From Gambelia wislizenii (taxonomy: Eukaryota > Chordata > Lepidosauria > Squamata > Crotaphytidae), in assembly GCA_030847615.1 (NCBI GenBank), contig JAUMIR010000003.1, forward strand, positions 28,890,501 through 28,954,500: a stretch of 64,000 nt of DNA. Direction: 5' to 3'. Below are positions 54,331 through 64,000 of this stretch, piece by piece. Numbering within the stretch: the first letter of the stretch is position 1; each line of letters begins with the position of its first letter. Position numbers and translations under genes: made by a program. Below the pieces are notes generated by a model. The model was not told where the DNA came from, did no database searches, and worked only from the letters and a program-made list of their open reading frames with translations.

Positions 54331-56649
54331 TTAAAAACAAAATGGAAACACAAGCATTGAAACGCATTTAACAACTTGCCTGAAAAACAGGGAGGTTCAT
54401 AAAAAGAGTGTCCCATACCTAGTTTTCGCATTCTCTCCCAGAAGTGTTCTGATGGGGACTGCCCATTGTCGCTGGAATCATGCCAACAGAATCGGGCACA
54501 GTTTCAGATGCTCTCAATTAAATGGGAAAAAAATGCCACAGCCAATCTATCGATGGCTTGACCCGTCAATAAAAAAGAATGCTGTATTTACAATACATAA
54601 TCACGGAATTAATGGGTGCCCTTTCGCATTCATTGGGTGTCATTATTATGCCATATTTGCTGCGTCTGATAAAGTCTCTTGTTTTAACTCCATTATAATT
54701 TCATTTTAATCTATGTTCAGAACAAGGCAGGAATAAAATAAAATATGAACCACAAGGGGAGGAGAGATCAGTAGATGGTTGTTATACTGTTGTTCTTTTA
54801 AGGCCTTGCAAATATAAAGGTTGTTCTTGAACAAAAACCCTTGCACCTATTGATCTGAAACTTGACAACTTTGCCTCCAACATTAGTGGAAATTATAAAG
54901 CTTTTCCCAGTTCTGCCAAGAAATAAAAAAGTTACAGAGAGTTTCCTTTAAAAGCTTCTGTAGGTGCATAGTATGAAAATTTTGCACCAATTTATCTGAA
55001 ATTTGAAAGGATTAATCTCTTCTAAGAGGTGAATGTGCCTGCAAAGGTCATCCAGTTATCTCAAAGATTTTTTTTTTAATATAACACATTTCTTGATTTT
55101 TAATGATAGGCAATGGGAATCATGAAACATCTGATTTCCAATTTTTAACTTGCGTTTTGGACATGATTTTAAAAGGACAGCTTACAAATCAGTCTGAGCT
55201 GAGCTTGAACATTTTCCCAAATGCCAAATTGGTGGTAGAACTGGATTATTGTGCACAGTACACACTTCTATTATTTTGTTTTGCCCTATTCATGCTTTCT
55301 GTGATAATGTCTTGTGTTCAGGAACAATATGAGTTGTGCCTCCACAACATCTAAAGGGTCACAGTTTACTCAACCCAGGCTCATGTAGGCAGCTGTGACA
55401 AATATTGCAACAATTTAAAACAAATAGTAAAGTTTGATTAGCTGAATTTGAAGATATGAACACAGAATGTAGATCTATTCTACTTTGCAATTTGCAATGC
55501 ATACCCCCCAAATGTTGGCTTTCAGAAATCAGCTCAATCTACTTTACATTATATTAATTATAGACATTGGATCAAATCTCTCTTTGATACAACTTTATTG
55601 ACATTAATGGAATTAAGTTAGCAATTAAATCAGACCAGTATGTTTAATTTTAAACTGGCACATTAAACTTGTAGAGAATGTTTAAATTCTTAATTAGAAA
55701 ACTGACATATGGAAGTAAATTACATGCTCTAACAATTAATCCCTAAATATTGATACACAGAAGAAGAAAAAAGGGGGGAGGGAGATATGCAACCCCTGAA
55801 TGTAACTTATTTAATGCACTATTAAATATGGAAACACTCAGCATACATGAGTATAATTATGCAATTTTATTTTGAATTAATTAATAACTCAAGCTTATAA
55901 ATTTCCATTGCAAGGCAATTACTACAGACTTACTTCAAGAGAGAACAGAGGAAATGTATTCCCTGTTATCTATTCTTTAGCTGAATTTAGCTGAATTTAG
56001 GAGGAATTTGTACTATAGTTCATTTATTTTACACTCAAATAGATAGATTATATATTTAATTCTTCACAGATCTCAAAGGTAATAAGTTAGCAATAAACAA
56101 TTACTTCAATCCATTCTTTTTTTCCCCAATACCAAAGGCATAATTACATTACACTACCCAAAATCTGAAGTACGCATTCTGGTGATACCTTTATCAGGCC
56201 AACCAGAAGGCACACAAAATTGATTATGCTAGCTTTCAAAGACCAGCAGTTTCTTCATCGGGAAAAGATGGTGTAATAATGGCATCCTGCCATTATCTTG
56301 GGCAATACAGCTTGGGTTGCAGTTTCACCTCCAGGTAAGCAAAGGATTAATGACGTTAGGGTTAGATTACATTCATCTGGGTCAGCATCATATTGGATCT
56401 GCAGAAACTGGAAAAGGCAATCATCCAGTGGGGATGACCTGCCTGTGTGAGGGGCAAAAGCTTCCAGATGCTCTGAAGATGGGATCTTATAAAACATGGT
56501 GCCATAATCCATGAGAATTTTAGGACTGGTGGATGGATAGGAGGGGTGCTGTCTATCTCACCATCTCCAGGGAAGCCTGATGTTAGACTGCACAAGGAGG
56601 CGCAGAACCTTAGCTTCCCCATCAGTATTGAAAGACCTAGACCCTATCT
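54331..56649. other. No gene recognised
   Basis: AT-rich. Two diverged versions of a phrase like TTGCACC..TT.ATCTGAAA occur near 54840 and 54984, hinting at an old local duplication. A possible repeat with CCAACCAGAAGGCACACAAA and a TTCTTCATCGGGAAAAG phrase lies at about 56160-56275; its class is not known to me. Confidence 0.4.
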
Positions 56650-57169
56650 ACAAAGGCCAGGACAAGTTGGCTCCATGCCGGCTATCCTACCCAAAGATCA
56701 GGCCTGACCCTCCCCCATTACTTCCACAAAATGGGCTGGAGTCCATAGGGGTACTCTGGCCTGTCCTTGCAGCTGCTGTACCCACATCCCACTCTCTGAC
56801 ATAGGAATCAGACCTGCAGCACATGAGCAAGACCCCCTGCATGTGACCAGGCTTGGTCACATGCAGCAGGCCCTCTTCCTGGCTATGGAAGAGTGAGGCA
56901 GAAGGCATTGACAGGCTGGCATGTTGAAATGGGTTCCTGTGGTCACATGGGGCTCAGTCCATTATTTCCAAGCTGGAAAAAATTTAAACAGATACCTTTT
57001 TAAAAAATGGGCCCTATCCCGCCTTCCCCTGGCTTAGCCCTATCTTTGCCCAAGGGGTCATGAGGACTGCCTGGGGACAAAATGGGGGGGGGAACCCAGT
57101 ATCGTCAGGACTGCAGGGCTCCAAGATGATGGAAAGAAGGAGTCAATTACCCATGTAGACAATCCCCTA
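56650..57169 (-). repeat. Diverged second copy of the 51391-51949 element
   Basis: Read on the minus strand it shares the terminus (TAGGGG at 57164-57169), AGTCCT at the same offset, GGGCCC next to a T/A run, and the palindrome TGCATGTGACCA / TGGTCACATGCA (12-bp arms, near 56839). The left end was not resolved. Confidence 0.5.
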
Positions 57170-57577
57170 GAATGTGCATTGCATTGTGAATAGAATCAAA
57201 ATGTGTAGCTAGTCAAGTTAGGACTTACATTTCTTTCTAATGTTAGCTGAATATGGCTTACGACTGTTTTTTGCAATTTTGTTAATTACTCTTCAGTAAC
57301 ACCTTCATGTCCAAGATAACCTTTGCTAATGTAAGATTTGCTTGCTTAGAATGAAAGCTTTCCTAAAAAGAGTTCCTCCTTTCCACTATTTCATGTGCCT
57401 TTGGTTGGTGTGTGCTTTTATGTGTGTATAGAATTCTTGCCTATTGTGGGAGGTGAAAGAAGGGTCTTTGCCAAATCAGAGGTCGAGAAAGGATAAGGTA
57501 AACCCCTCAGTGACTTACAACAGTCATTGACTCTTTGAGGCAACTAGTTGAATAGTGGGTTCATCCTCTCCAGAGAT
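57170..57577. other. No gene recognised
   Basis: Short frames only. Confidence 0.5.
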
Positions 57578-57871
57578 TATCAGATGCTTCCAAAAGCATG
57601 CAAAAACCCTGTGAGGAAGATGTCACCATACCACGCAGTTTAGCATGTGTCGTCATCCTCATGTGCTGCCTCCAAGCAGATGTGCTGCAGTGGAGAATAA
57701 GCTGTCACTTTTCATTCACAGAAGTTTCTACCAATGAAAAGTAACTATTTATTTTCCACTGCAGTACAGAGTCTGCATGGAGGCAGCACATGAGGATGAC
57801 AACACATGTGAAAATGCACGGTACAATGACATCATCCTCACAGGCTTTTTGTGGGCTTTTCCCTGCTGATA
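57578..57871. mobile_element. Foldback MITE, family member B (TA-flanked)
   Basis: The 290-bp unit 57580-57869 begins TCAGATGCTTCC and ends CTGCTGA with TA on both sides. It has paired arms (CATCCTCATGTGCTGCCTCC against GGAGGCAGCACATGAGGATG, perfect over 20 bp) and a central CTTTTCATT..AATGAAAAG hairpin like members A and C. Confidence 0.7.
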
Positions 57872-59467
57872 ATTTCCTCCTACTCGAGAAGAGAAAATAG
57901 GGAGAAAACCTAACAGATGGTAAATAGTAATAAAAGGGAAAAGAGTAGTGTTGGTAGAGCCACAGGCCTATATCTTGCTTGCTGTGAAGTTAAAGCAGTA
58001 AAAGAAGGCAATACAATTTTTATCAATATGCAGCTACAGCGTGCCTTGCTTTGACATCTAAGTCTGTCATAGACAAAGAAGCCACTGAGCTTTGAAAGCT
58101 AGTATAATGATTTTGAGACTTCTGGCTAGACTCATAAAAGTATTTCCAGAATGTGTACTTTAGATTTTGGATCTGGACTTTGTTTCATGGTCAACACTGC
58201 TACACTTGCATTTTTTTAAAATGTGGACAATTTCATTTCTTTTACTATGTAAAGGTAATTTTCTGTCATAGGTATAATTATTTTATGGCAATGGGATACA
58301 CCTCATTAATGATGGAAGATCACTATTACATGTCTTATGCTGCTCCTTTAAACTCTGTTGTGCATTTTCATATGACAGTGAGGTGGACAGGAGATAAGTG
58401 TGTTTTGCACTATAGTGGTTTGTAGCATTCAGGTTTTTCTTTAAAGACTAACACAATGGTATCAGTTTTAGTTTCCTTTGAGAAACAGGAAAGACAATAG
58501 TTAACAGTTGCTGACATTTTACATTAGCTACTTAGTTATGTATGTGTAACTAAATAATGTCTCCTGTTCTGATCTCCTCAAGCCCACCCTAACAAACCGT
58601 AGCTGCATTCAGTAAAGGCAGTCTGTTCAGCTGTGGATCAAGGTGCAAAGATGATGGCATTTCCAGCTCCCACTCGGCAGCAAATGAGACTGTAATGGGG
58701 ACTCTTCTTCTGAAAGTCACAGCCTCACTCATTGGTAGGAGGAGGCTGGAATCATTCTTCTCCTTTTACTCTAATGAACAGTCCTCATTCACCTAATGCA
58801 ACTGTTAAGGTGGACTACAATTGTGGCAATAGTACCACTGTTGTGACTACATGGTCTTGCTGAATATGGAGCAGTTATGGAGATATAACTGTAGGGTGTT
58901 GTGTAGATGGTCATAAAAAAAATCCTCAAAGGATTTAAGGAGAATACTTTTTGTCTAGATGAGCTCTGGCTGTTATTCACCATATTCAGGACAGGGCTGA
59001 AAACTCCAAGTAGTTTGCAATAACAGCTTTTGCTGTTTCTTGTGAAGCTTTTTAAAATAGATATATATGCAGAAATGCACATTTCAGCTTGTTTGAACAA
59101 CCAATTTGAATTGGGGCATATCCTGGAAGTCAAAACCTGATTGGGCGGACATGTGTGGGGACAGGCCAAGCAAAAAAGGGGGGAATGGAGGGAGCTGCTT
59201 GGGAATAATAATACATTTAATTCACTCATGACAACCATCTTTTCTCGCAAGCATGCTCCATGTGAACTTCAAACTGGGGTAGCTTCCTATGCCAGTGATC
59301 TTGTGAATGTATCATACAGACAATGAACACTGCTGTGATAGTGAGTTAATGCACTATTTTCCACAATTAATTCTCCCATCTAGCTGAGCCCTAGGTAACA
59401 AATCTGTAACTGCAATACAGAGTGTCTGTAACAGTAGCTAACTGTCTGGAAGCTAGACAAATAAGTG
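57872..59467. other. No gene recognised
   Basis: Nothing beyond short frames was supported. Confidence 0.45.
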
Positions 59468-59700
59468 TACAGTTGTCCCTTCATATTTGCTGGGGTTTGG
59501 TTCCAGGACCCCCAATGGATACCAAAATCCATGAATACTCAAGTCCCATTATATGCAATGGCATAGCAAAATGGTGTCCCTTATATAAGATGGCAAAATC
59601 AATGTTTGTTTTTGGGAGTATTATTTTTTCAGACTATTTTCAAGCCGTGAATACTTAAATCTGTGTATACCAAATCCGTGGATATGGAGGGACAACTGTA
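59468..59700. mobile_element. Mariner/Tigger-type MITE with TA duplication
   Basis: The 229-bp unit 59470-59698 has termini CAGTTGTCCCTTCATAT and ATATGGAGGGACAACTG (inverted, one mismatch in 17) flanked by TA. It includes ATTATATGCAATGGCATAGC then AAAATGGTGTCCC. There is no transposase frame. Confidence 0.88.
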
Positions 59701-59708
59701 TTTGTTTT

Positions 59709-59940
59709 TGTTGTGTGCCTTCAAGTCACTTCCAATTTATTGCAATCTTAAGGTGAACCTGTGACAGGGTTTTCTTGGCAAGATTTGTTCAGGGGAAATT
59801 CACCATTTTCTTCGTCTGAGGCTGAGAGAGTGCGACTCACCCAAGGTCACCCAGTGGGTTTTTATGTCTGAGCGGGGATTTGAACCCTGTTCTTCAGTGA
59901 TAGTCCAATGCTCAGACCACAACACCATGCTGGCTCTCTT
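59709..59940 (-). mobile_element. MIR-like tRNA-derived SINE
   Basis: On the minus strand it starts AAGAGAGCCAGCATGGTGTT and has a B-box-like GGGTTCAAATCCCCGC (plus-strand position about 59872-59887), a CORE-like part with GGTGACCTTGGGTGAGTCGC and a 3' end GACTTGAAGGCACACAAC. The layout is tRNA-like head, CORE and LINE-like tail. Confidence 0.7.
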
Positions 59941-60510
59941 TAGTTACTTTGAAAATAACTTTTCAAACTCCAATTCTTCAATAGATTTAGTATGTACCCA
60001 CATTTTGATACATGATTATCCTACATTTCTCTGTGGATAAACTAGAAAGACGCAGTTGTTAGGAGTCTGTTTGTTTCTTCTTTTCACCTTCTTTTCTTTA
60101 AAAAGACACAGTTGTTAGTAGTCTGTCTGTTTCTTCTTTTCACTGCTTTCTTTTCCTAAAAAAACCCCTATATTTTATTTCACTTCAGTGAAATATACAA
60201 GGTGGCTTATACTAAAACTAAATCTGTGGGATTTTTTTTAAACAACCACCATAAAAGTGCAATACAACATAATAGTACCTCAAAACTAAAAGCAGCAGCA
60301 ATCAATAAAACAACACAGAACAAGCAACTTTGCTCCCAAGGGCAAGCTTAAAAGGTTAGATTTTATACATTGCCCTGGCAAATAAAAAAAAGCTGTACAC
60401 TGACCTTGCAGATTATAATAACCTGCCAATAAAGACCAAGTTCATATGGGGAAAGTTCATATGAGACTTTAACCACAGAGAGCTTAAAAATAAAATAAAA
60501 CTCATGGGGA
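59941..60510. other. No gene; 56-bp tandem duplication
   Basis: Two units at about 60046-60101 and 60102-60160 share AAAGAC.CAGTTGTTAG, AGTCTGT.TGTTTCTTCTT and TTTCAC, at roughly 90 percent identity. Confidence 0.6.
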
Positions 60511-60688
60511 GCAAGCAGTGGTTGCACCTTACTAGTAGGGCACATGGTTTGTATGTAGAATGTTCCAGGTTGAACCCCCAACATCTTGGGGTATGGCTAG
60601 GAAGGCACCTTGTTTGAAAAGACCCTGCCAATCAATGTTGGCACTACTGGGCTAGATCAGTTTAAAGATGTTTTCTATTTCCTAGGAA
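60511..60688 (+). mobile_element. tRNA-derived SINE (squamate ACA-type)
   Basis: The head AGTAGGGCACATGGTTTGTA then TGTAGAATGTTCCAGGTTGA with B box GGTTGAACCC (60568-60577) and the body GGGCTAGATCAG match a tRNA-headed SINE widespread in squamates (recalled). No poly(A) or duplication was resolved. Confidence 0.65.
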
Positions 60689-60853
60689 CTGAGTAGACAA
60701 CATAAATGTCTACTTGCTCTAACACTATTTACATATGTTCCCATTTATTGTAGGAAATCCATTCTAGCAATGAAACACTCCATGTGGAATATGTCTTGCC
60801 ATATGAACAGTGTGGGGAGATCGGGGGTACCAGACTTTTGGCTTCAGGGGGGA
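60689..60853. other. Nothing recognised
   Basis: Short spacer between the SINE and the MITE fragment. Confidence 0.5.
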
Positions 60854-60919
60854 TATTTTCAAGCTCTAGATGGTTCAATCCATGGATGCATTATCTATGG
60901 ATATGTAGGGCTGACTGTA
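60854..60919 (+). mobile_element. 3' fragment of the Tigger-type MITE
   Basis: It matches the last about 65 bp of the 59470-59698 element: TATTTTCAAGC..TAGATGG, AATCCATGGATGCA, then GGATATGTAGGGCTGACTG followed by TA. Confidence 0.65.
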
Positions 60920-62261
60920 CTCTCTGTAAATGAATGTATGCAACACCACATTCGTTGATATACCCATCCACAATGTGGAAACTTAAAAAAAAAAAAAGTA
61001 GCATCATGCTAGTTACTTTCTCCACTTGGAAAGCGGACATCTTCCTGGCAGGTTTCCATTCAAACTTATAAAAGCCACCTTCTGTGAAGGCTAAATGGTG
61101 AAACCAGGAGAAATGGATTCTGCAAGAAATGACGATAGCAATGTAAAAGAGGGAAAACAAACAGGAGCTAGCAATGATTATATTTAATAAACTGAGACAG
61201 ATAGCATGTGAATAATAAATTATCCATTTCCAGAACTGACTAAAAGTGGTTTGTTGGCTAGTAGGGAGATCCACAGTCCTGCCAAACCTCATGGTTCTGT
61301 TTGGAATCTCTTTCTCTGGTGTGGTCATAACGTCACTAGACACCTCTTTCATGTGGTTTGACTGCCAGTTTCTTCTTTCCTGGGCCAATAAACTATACCA
61401 CACAATTAAATGTTTGTGTTCCTCTAGCAATGAATACAAGCTGTCAACATGCCTGAAAGGAGACTGTATTTAAAACCTCGTCTTGATGACATATGCTGGC
61501 ATAACCCCCCTTTATGCCACTGTATGTACTCCACCCACCATCCCAACACAGCTTGACAGCACTGGGCCATACTACCCTAGCCAATCAGTAGATCAGGGGC
61601 TCCTGCAAACCATTGGCTGCAGTCACAAATCCAAGAGGGTTATAGTGGTCTTTTTCCTGGCAACACATTCCAGTCAGCTTCTCAGTACCTCTCAGCAATG
61701 GGGCATGTGTTCATGCCATCAAATTACATTACACAGCTGGAAGCCCAGTAGGTCAGTGGAAACCAGTTAGAAGAATGCTGGCAGAGATTTATCCTCTGCA
61801 ACCTACTAAACAGGATCTTGGCCTGCTTAGTAGTGTGGCCTCACCGTTTGACAGGATGAAGGAGGAAATTATTCTGGAATTTAACATACCCACCACAGGG
61901 AAGGAGCAGAATTTAGTTTGTGTGAATATACTGAATGAAAACCAAAACACAGCCATCTTTCAGTATTCAGCACTTGCACAGTATTCAGCAGTTTTGCAGT
62001 GTGCATCTCTGAATAAAAATGCATATATCAGGGGAAAGCGTACATAAATACACCTATATTTGTGGGTGAAAGACAAAAATGGTGTTATATGAGAAAGCTT
62101 ATTACAAACATATATATCTTTGGCAGAAAAAGGTAAAAATTAAATGACTTCCATGGAGATGCTGGCTCTTTTCCTAGGTTTTTCTTTTACAATTGTGATT
62201 TCAACCATATATACATTCTTCCTGATACAAGGGAGTCATCCCTGATATGAGGGAGGTCCCA
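60920..62261. other. No gene recognised
   Basis: Short frames only; an A run at about 60988-60998. Confidence 0.5.
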
Positions 62262-62414
62262 TCAATGAAAAGTGACACCTTACTCATGGCTGCAGCACAG
62301 GAGCAGCACACAATGATGATGTCGTTGTCTTAAACCGGGTCCCATTTGCAGGACAGTAACATCATCCTCACATGCTGCTCTTGTGCTTTTTGATGCTTCT
62401 GATAATCTCCTAAA
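62262..62414. mobile_element. Foldback MITE, family member C (partial)
   Basis: It shares CAATGAAAAGTGACACCTTA, GCAGCACA..ATGATGATGTC and ACATCATCCTCACATGCTGC with members A and B, and ends GATGCTTCTGA then TA. The left third is missing. Confidence 0.6.
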
Positions 62415-63033
62415 TCATGTATGCACTAGGGAGGGACCATTACAAATTCCAAAGAAAGGTAACATGAAAGACAACGTCTTGTCTGAGCATCACAGTAATC
62501 CAATAAACATAGCTGAGGTACTCAAGGAGCTGTTTTAACTCTACCTCCGCACCCTACTCAAAGTTTGTAAAGAGCTGTTTTAACCCTACCTCCATTGCTT
62601 CCTCCATTCAGTTTCAAGGCATTTACACATTCAGAGTTGTTAACGTTTCTGGAGTGTCCATTGTCGTAATGGACATCTCTGAGAAGCATTGTCTTTCACT
62701 CCAAATCCCATATCCTGAAAGGAAATATTAGGTATAAAACCCTCTTCAAAATAACACCAAATTTTCTACAGTGTTTACAACTCCTCCTCATACCTCCATG
62801 CCCCATGCTGTGCAACTCTGAGACTCCATTGCTGCAAGAATCTCTGCTCCACAGGACAGGTGTCATATCTCCCAGAAACTCCCCTCACTCTATTCCTCTA
62901 TTCCAATACTTGCTACTCATTTTGCTAGCCTTGCATGAATGCTTGAAGCCCAAATGATTGTGTGAATGTTGTTATTATTATTTTCCAATAAAGACCATTT
63001 AATTGTACTATCTAGCATACTAGTCTCTTCCTC
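62415..63033. other. No gene recognised
   Basis: The phrase GAGCTGTTTTAAC.CTACCTCC occurs twice (about 62529 and 62573). No element was identified. Confidence 0.45.
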
Positions 63034-63110
63034 AGTACATTTGTCCCTTGACATTCGCGGGGGTTAGGTTCCACGAACCCCCGCGAATGTCAAAAAACCG
63101 TGAATATTGA
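63034..63110 (+). mobile_element. Mariner/Tigger-like 5' terminus with internal hairpin
   Basis: CAGTACATTTGTCCCTTGAC at 63033-63052 resembles the terminus of the 59470 MITE. GACATTCGCGGGGGTT (63050-63065) and AACCCCCGCGAATGTC (63076-63091) form a perfect 16-bp stem around a 10-base loop. The tandem array follows directly, so the array probably lies inside this element. Confidence 0.6.
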
Positions 63111-63132
63111 TTGTCCTCCCCCCACCCTCCCC

Positions 63133-64000
63133 AGGCCTTCACGGAGCCTTCCAAGGCTCCGTGAAGGCCTCTACAACCCTCCCCCCTCCCTCCCCGGGGA
63201 CTTCACAGAGCCTTCGAAGGCTCCGTGAAGGCCTCTGCGGCTTCCCCCCACACTCCCCAGGCCTTCACGGAGCCTTCCAAGGCTCCGTGAAGGCCTCCCC
63301 CCATCCTCCCCCCTCCCTCCCCGGGGCCTTCAAGGAGCCTTCGAAGGCTCCATGAAGGCCTCCGCGGCCTCCCCCCACCCTCCACCCTCCCTCCCCGGGG
63401 CCTTCACGGAGCCTTCCAAGGCTCCGTGAAGGCCCCCACGGCCTCCCCCCACCCTCCCCAGGCCTTCACGGAGCCTTCCAAGGCTCCGTGAAGGCCTCCC
63501 CCCATCCTCCCCCCTCCCTCCCCGGGGACTTCATGGAGCCTTACAAGGCTCCGTGAAGGCCTCTGCAACCCTCCCCCCTCCCTCCACGGGGACTTCACAG
63601 AGCCTTCGAAGGCTCCGTGAAGGCCTCTGCGGCGTCCTCCCACGCTCCCCAGGCCTTCACGGAGCCTTCCAAGGCTCCGTGAAGGCCTCTCCCCAACCTC
63701 CCCCCTCCCTCCCTGGGGCCTTCATGGAGCCTTTCAAGGCTCCGTGAAGGCCTCCGTGGCCTCCCCCCAACCTCCCCAGGCCTTCACGAAGCCTTCCAAA
63801 GCTCCATGAAGGCCTCCCCCCTCCCTCCCCGGGGCCTTCACGAAGCCTTCCAAGGCTCCGTGAAGGCCTCCGCGGCCTTCCCCCACCCGCCCCAGGCCTT
63901 CACGGGGCCTCTGGAGGGTCTCCAAAGGCCCCGTGAACGCCTCCCCGCTCCTTCCCTGGGCTTTCAAGGGGCCTCCGGAGGCCCCTTTTTGTGGTTTTTG
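63133..64000 (+). repeat. GC-rich tandem array of palindromes with 392-bp higher-order period
   Basis: About fourteen palindromic units start at 63133, 63201, 63259, 63325, 63399, 63460, 63529, 63593, 63651, 63717, 63778, 63833, 63894 and about 63958. The first has perfect 18-bp arms (63133-63150, 63153-63170) around two bases. Two spacer types, one ending CCCCAGG and one ending CCCCGGGG, mostly alternate. Units 1 to 4 recur as units 7 to 10 at a shift of exactly 392 bp, after which the period shortens. Open frames across it are products of the repeat. The array continues past the window. Confidence 0.88.

Noticed and set aside
60511..60688. tRNA gene
   Set aside because: It has a B box but no cloverleaf; body and context are those of a SINE.
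63107..63967. Several open frames with repeated 'GAFEGSVK'-like peptides on both strands
   Set aside because: They are translations of the palindromic tandem array on both strands, not genes.
63133..64000. CRISPR-like look of regular palindromic repeats
   Set aside because: Spacers are themselves repeated and the setting is a vertebrate genome; this is satellite DNA.

Overview
The window looks like vertebrate, non-coding nuclear DNA. Its repeat content (CR1, L2, L1 and BovB-like LINEs, chromodomain and Gmr1-like Gypsy elements, tRNA-type and MIR-like SINEs, many hAT and mariner foldback elements) points to a sauropsid, most likely a squamate reptile. I found no host protein-coding exon, tRNA gene or functional rRNA gene. 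Every long reading frame that makes sense as protein belongs to a transposable element, and nearly all are broken. The species call is an inference from repeat families, not from a marker gene.

Layout. 1-2.2 kb: unremarkable DNA ending in an interspersed repeat. About 2.2-12.6 kb: a minus-strand non-LTR retrotransposon (endonuclease, reverse transcriptase, C-terminal Cys/His finger) cut in two by a plus-strand chromodomain Gypsy element of the Tf1/sushi type (2690-8651, two 353-bp LTRs, exact 5-bp target duplication CCTTG). A hAT-like piece sits in the 5' part of the same LINE. About 12.65-18.2 kb: a second Gypsy element, Gmr1-like, with a SCAN-like Gag and the order protease-integrase-reverse transcriptase-RNase H. 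It keeps its 3' LTR, a 5' LTR is not visible, and its leader carries a degenerate tandem repeat that folds into five hairpins with changing but paired stems. 18.2-39 kb: mostly old interspersed DNA with a 5S-rRNA-like fragment, BovB, CR1 and L2 remnants, foldback elements and a solo LTR. 39.3-46.0 kb: a full-length L1 with a 15-bp target duplication, broken in both ORFs. 46-63 kb: old DNA with CR1 tails, three foldback elements with clear target duplications, L2 tails, SINEs and mariner-type MITEs. 63.0-64.0 kb: a mariner/Tigger-like terminus followed by a GC-rich tandem array of palindromes with a 392-bp higher-order period, running off the window end.

The strongest candidates for something not already described are the covarying hairpin repeats in the Gmr1-like leader (12698-13086) and the palindrome array at 63133-64000. 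The rest is mainly a clear record of nested insertions: Gypsy in LINE, hAT in LINE, retroposon and CR1 tail in L2, and possibly a Gypsy LTR next to or in a 5S-derived sequence.
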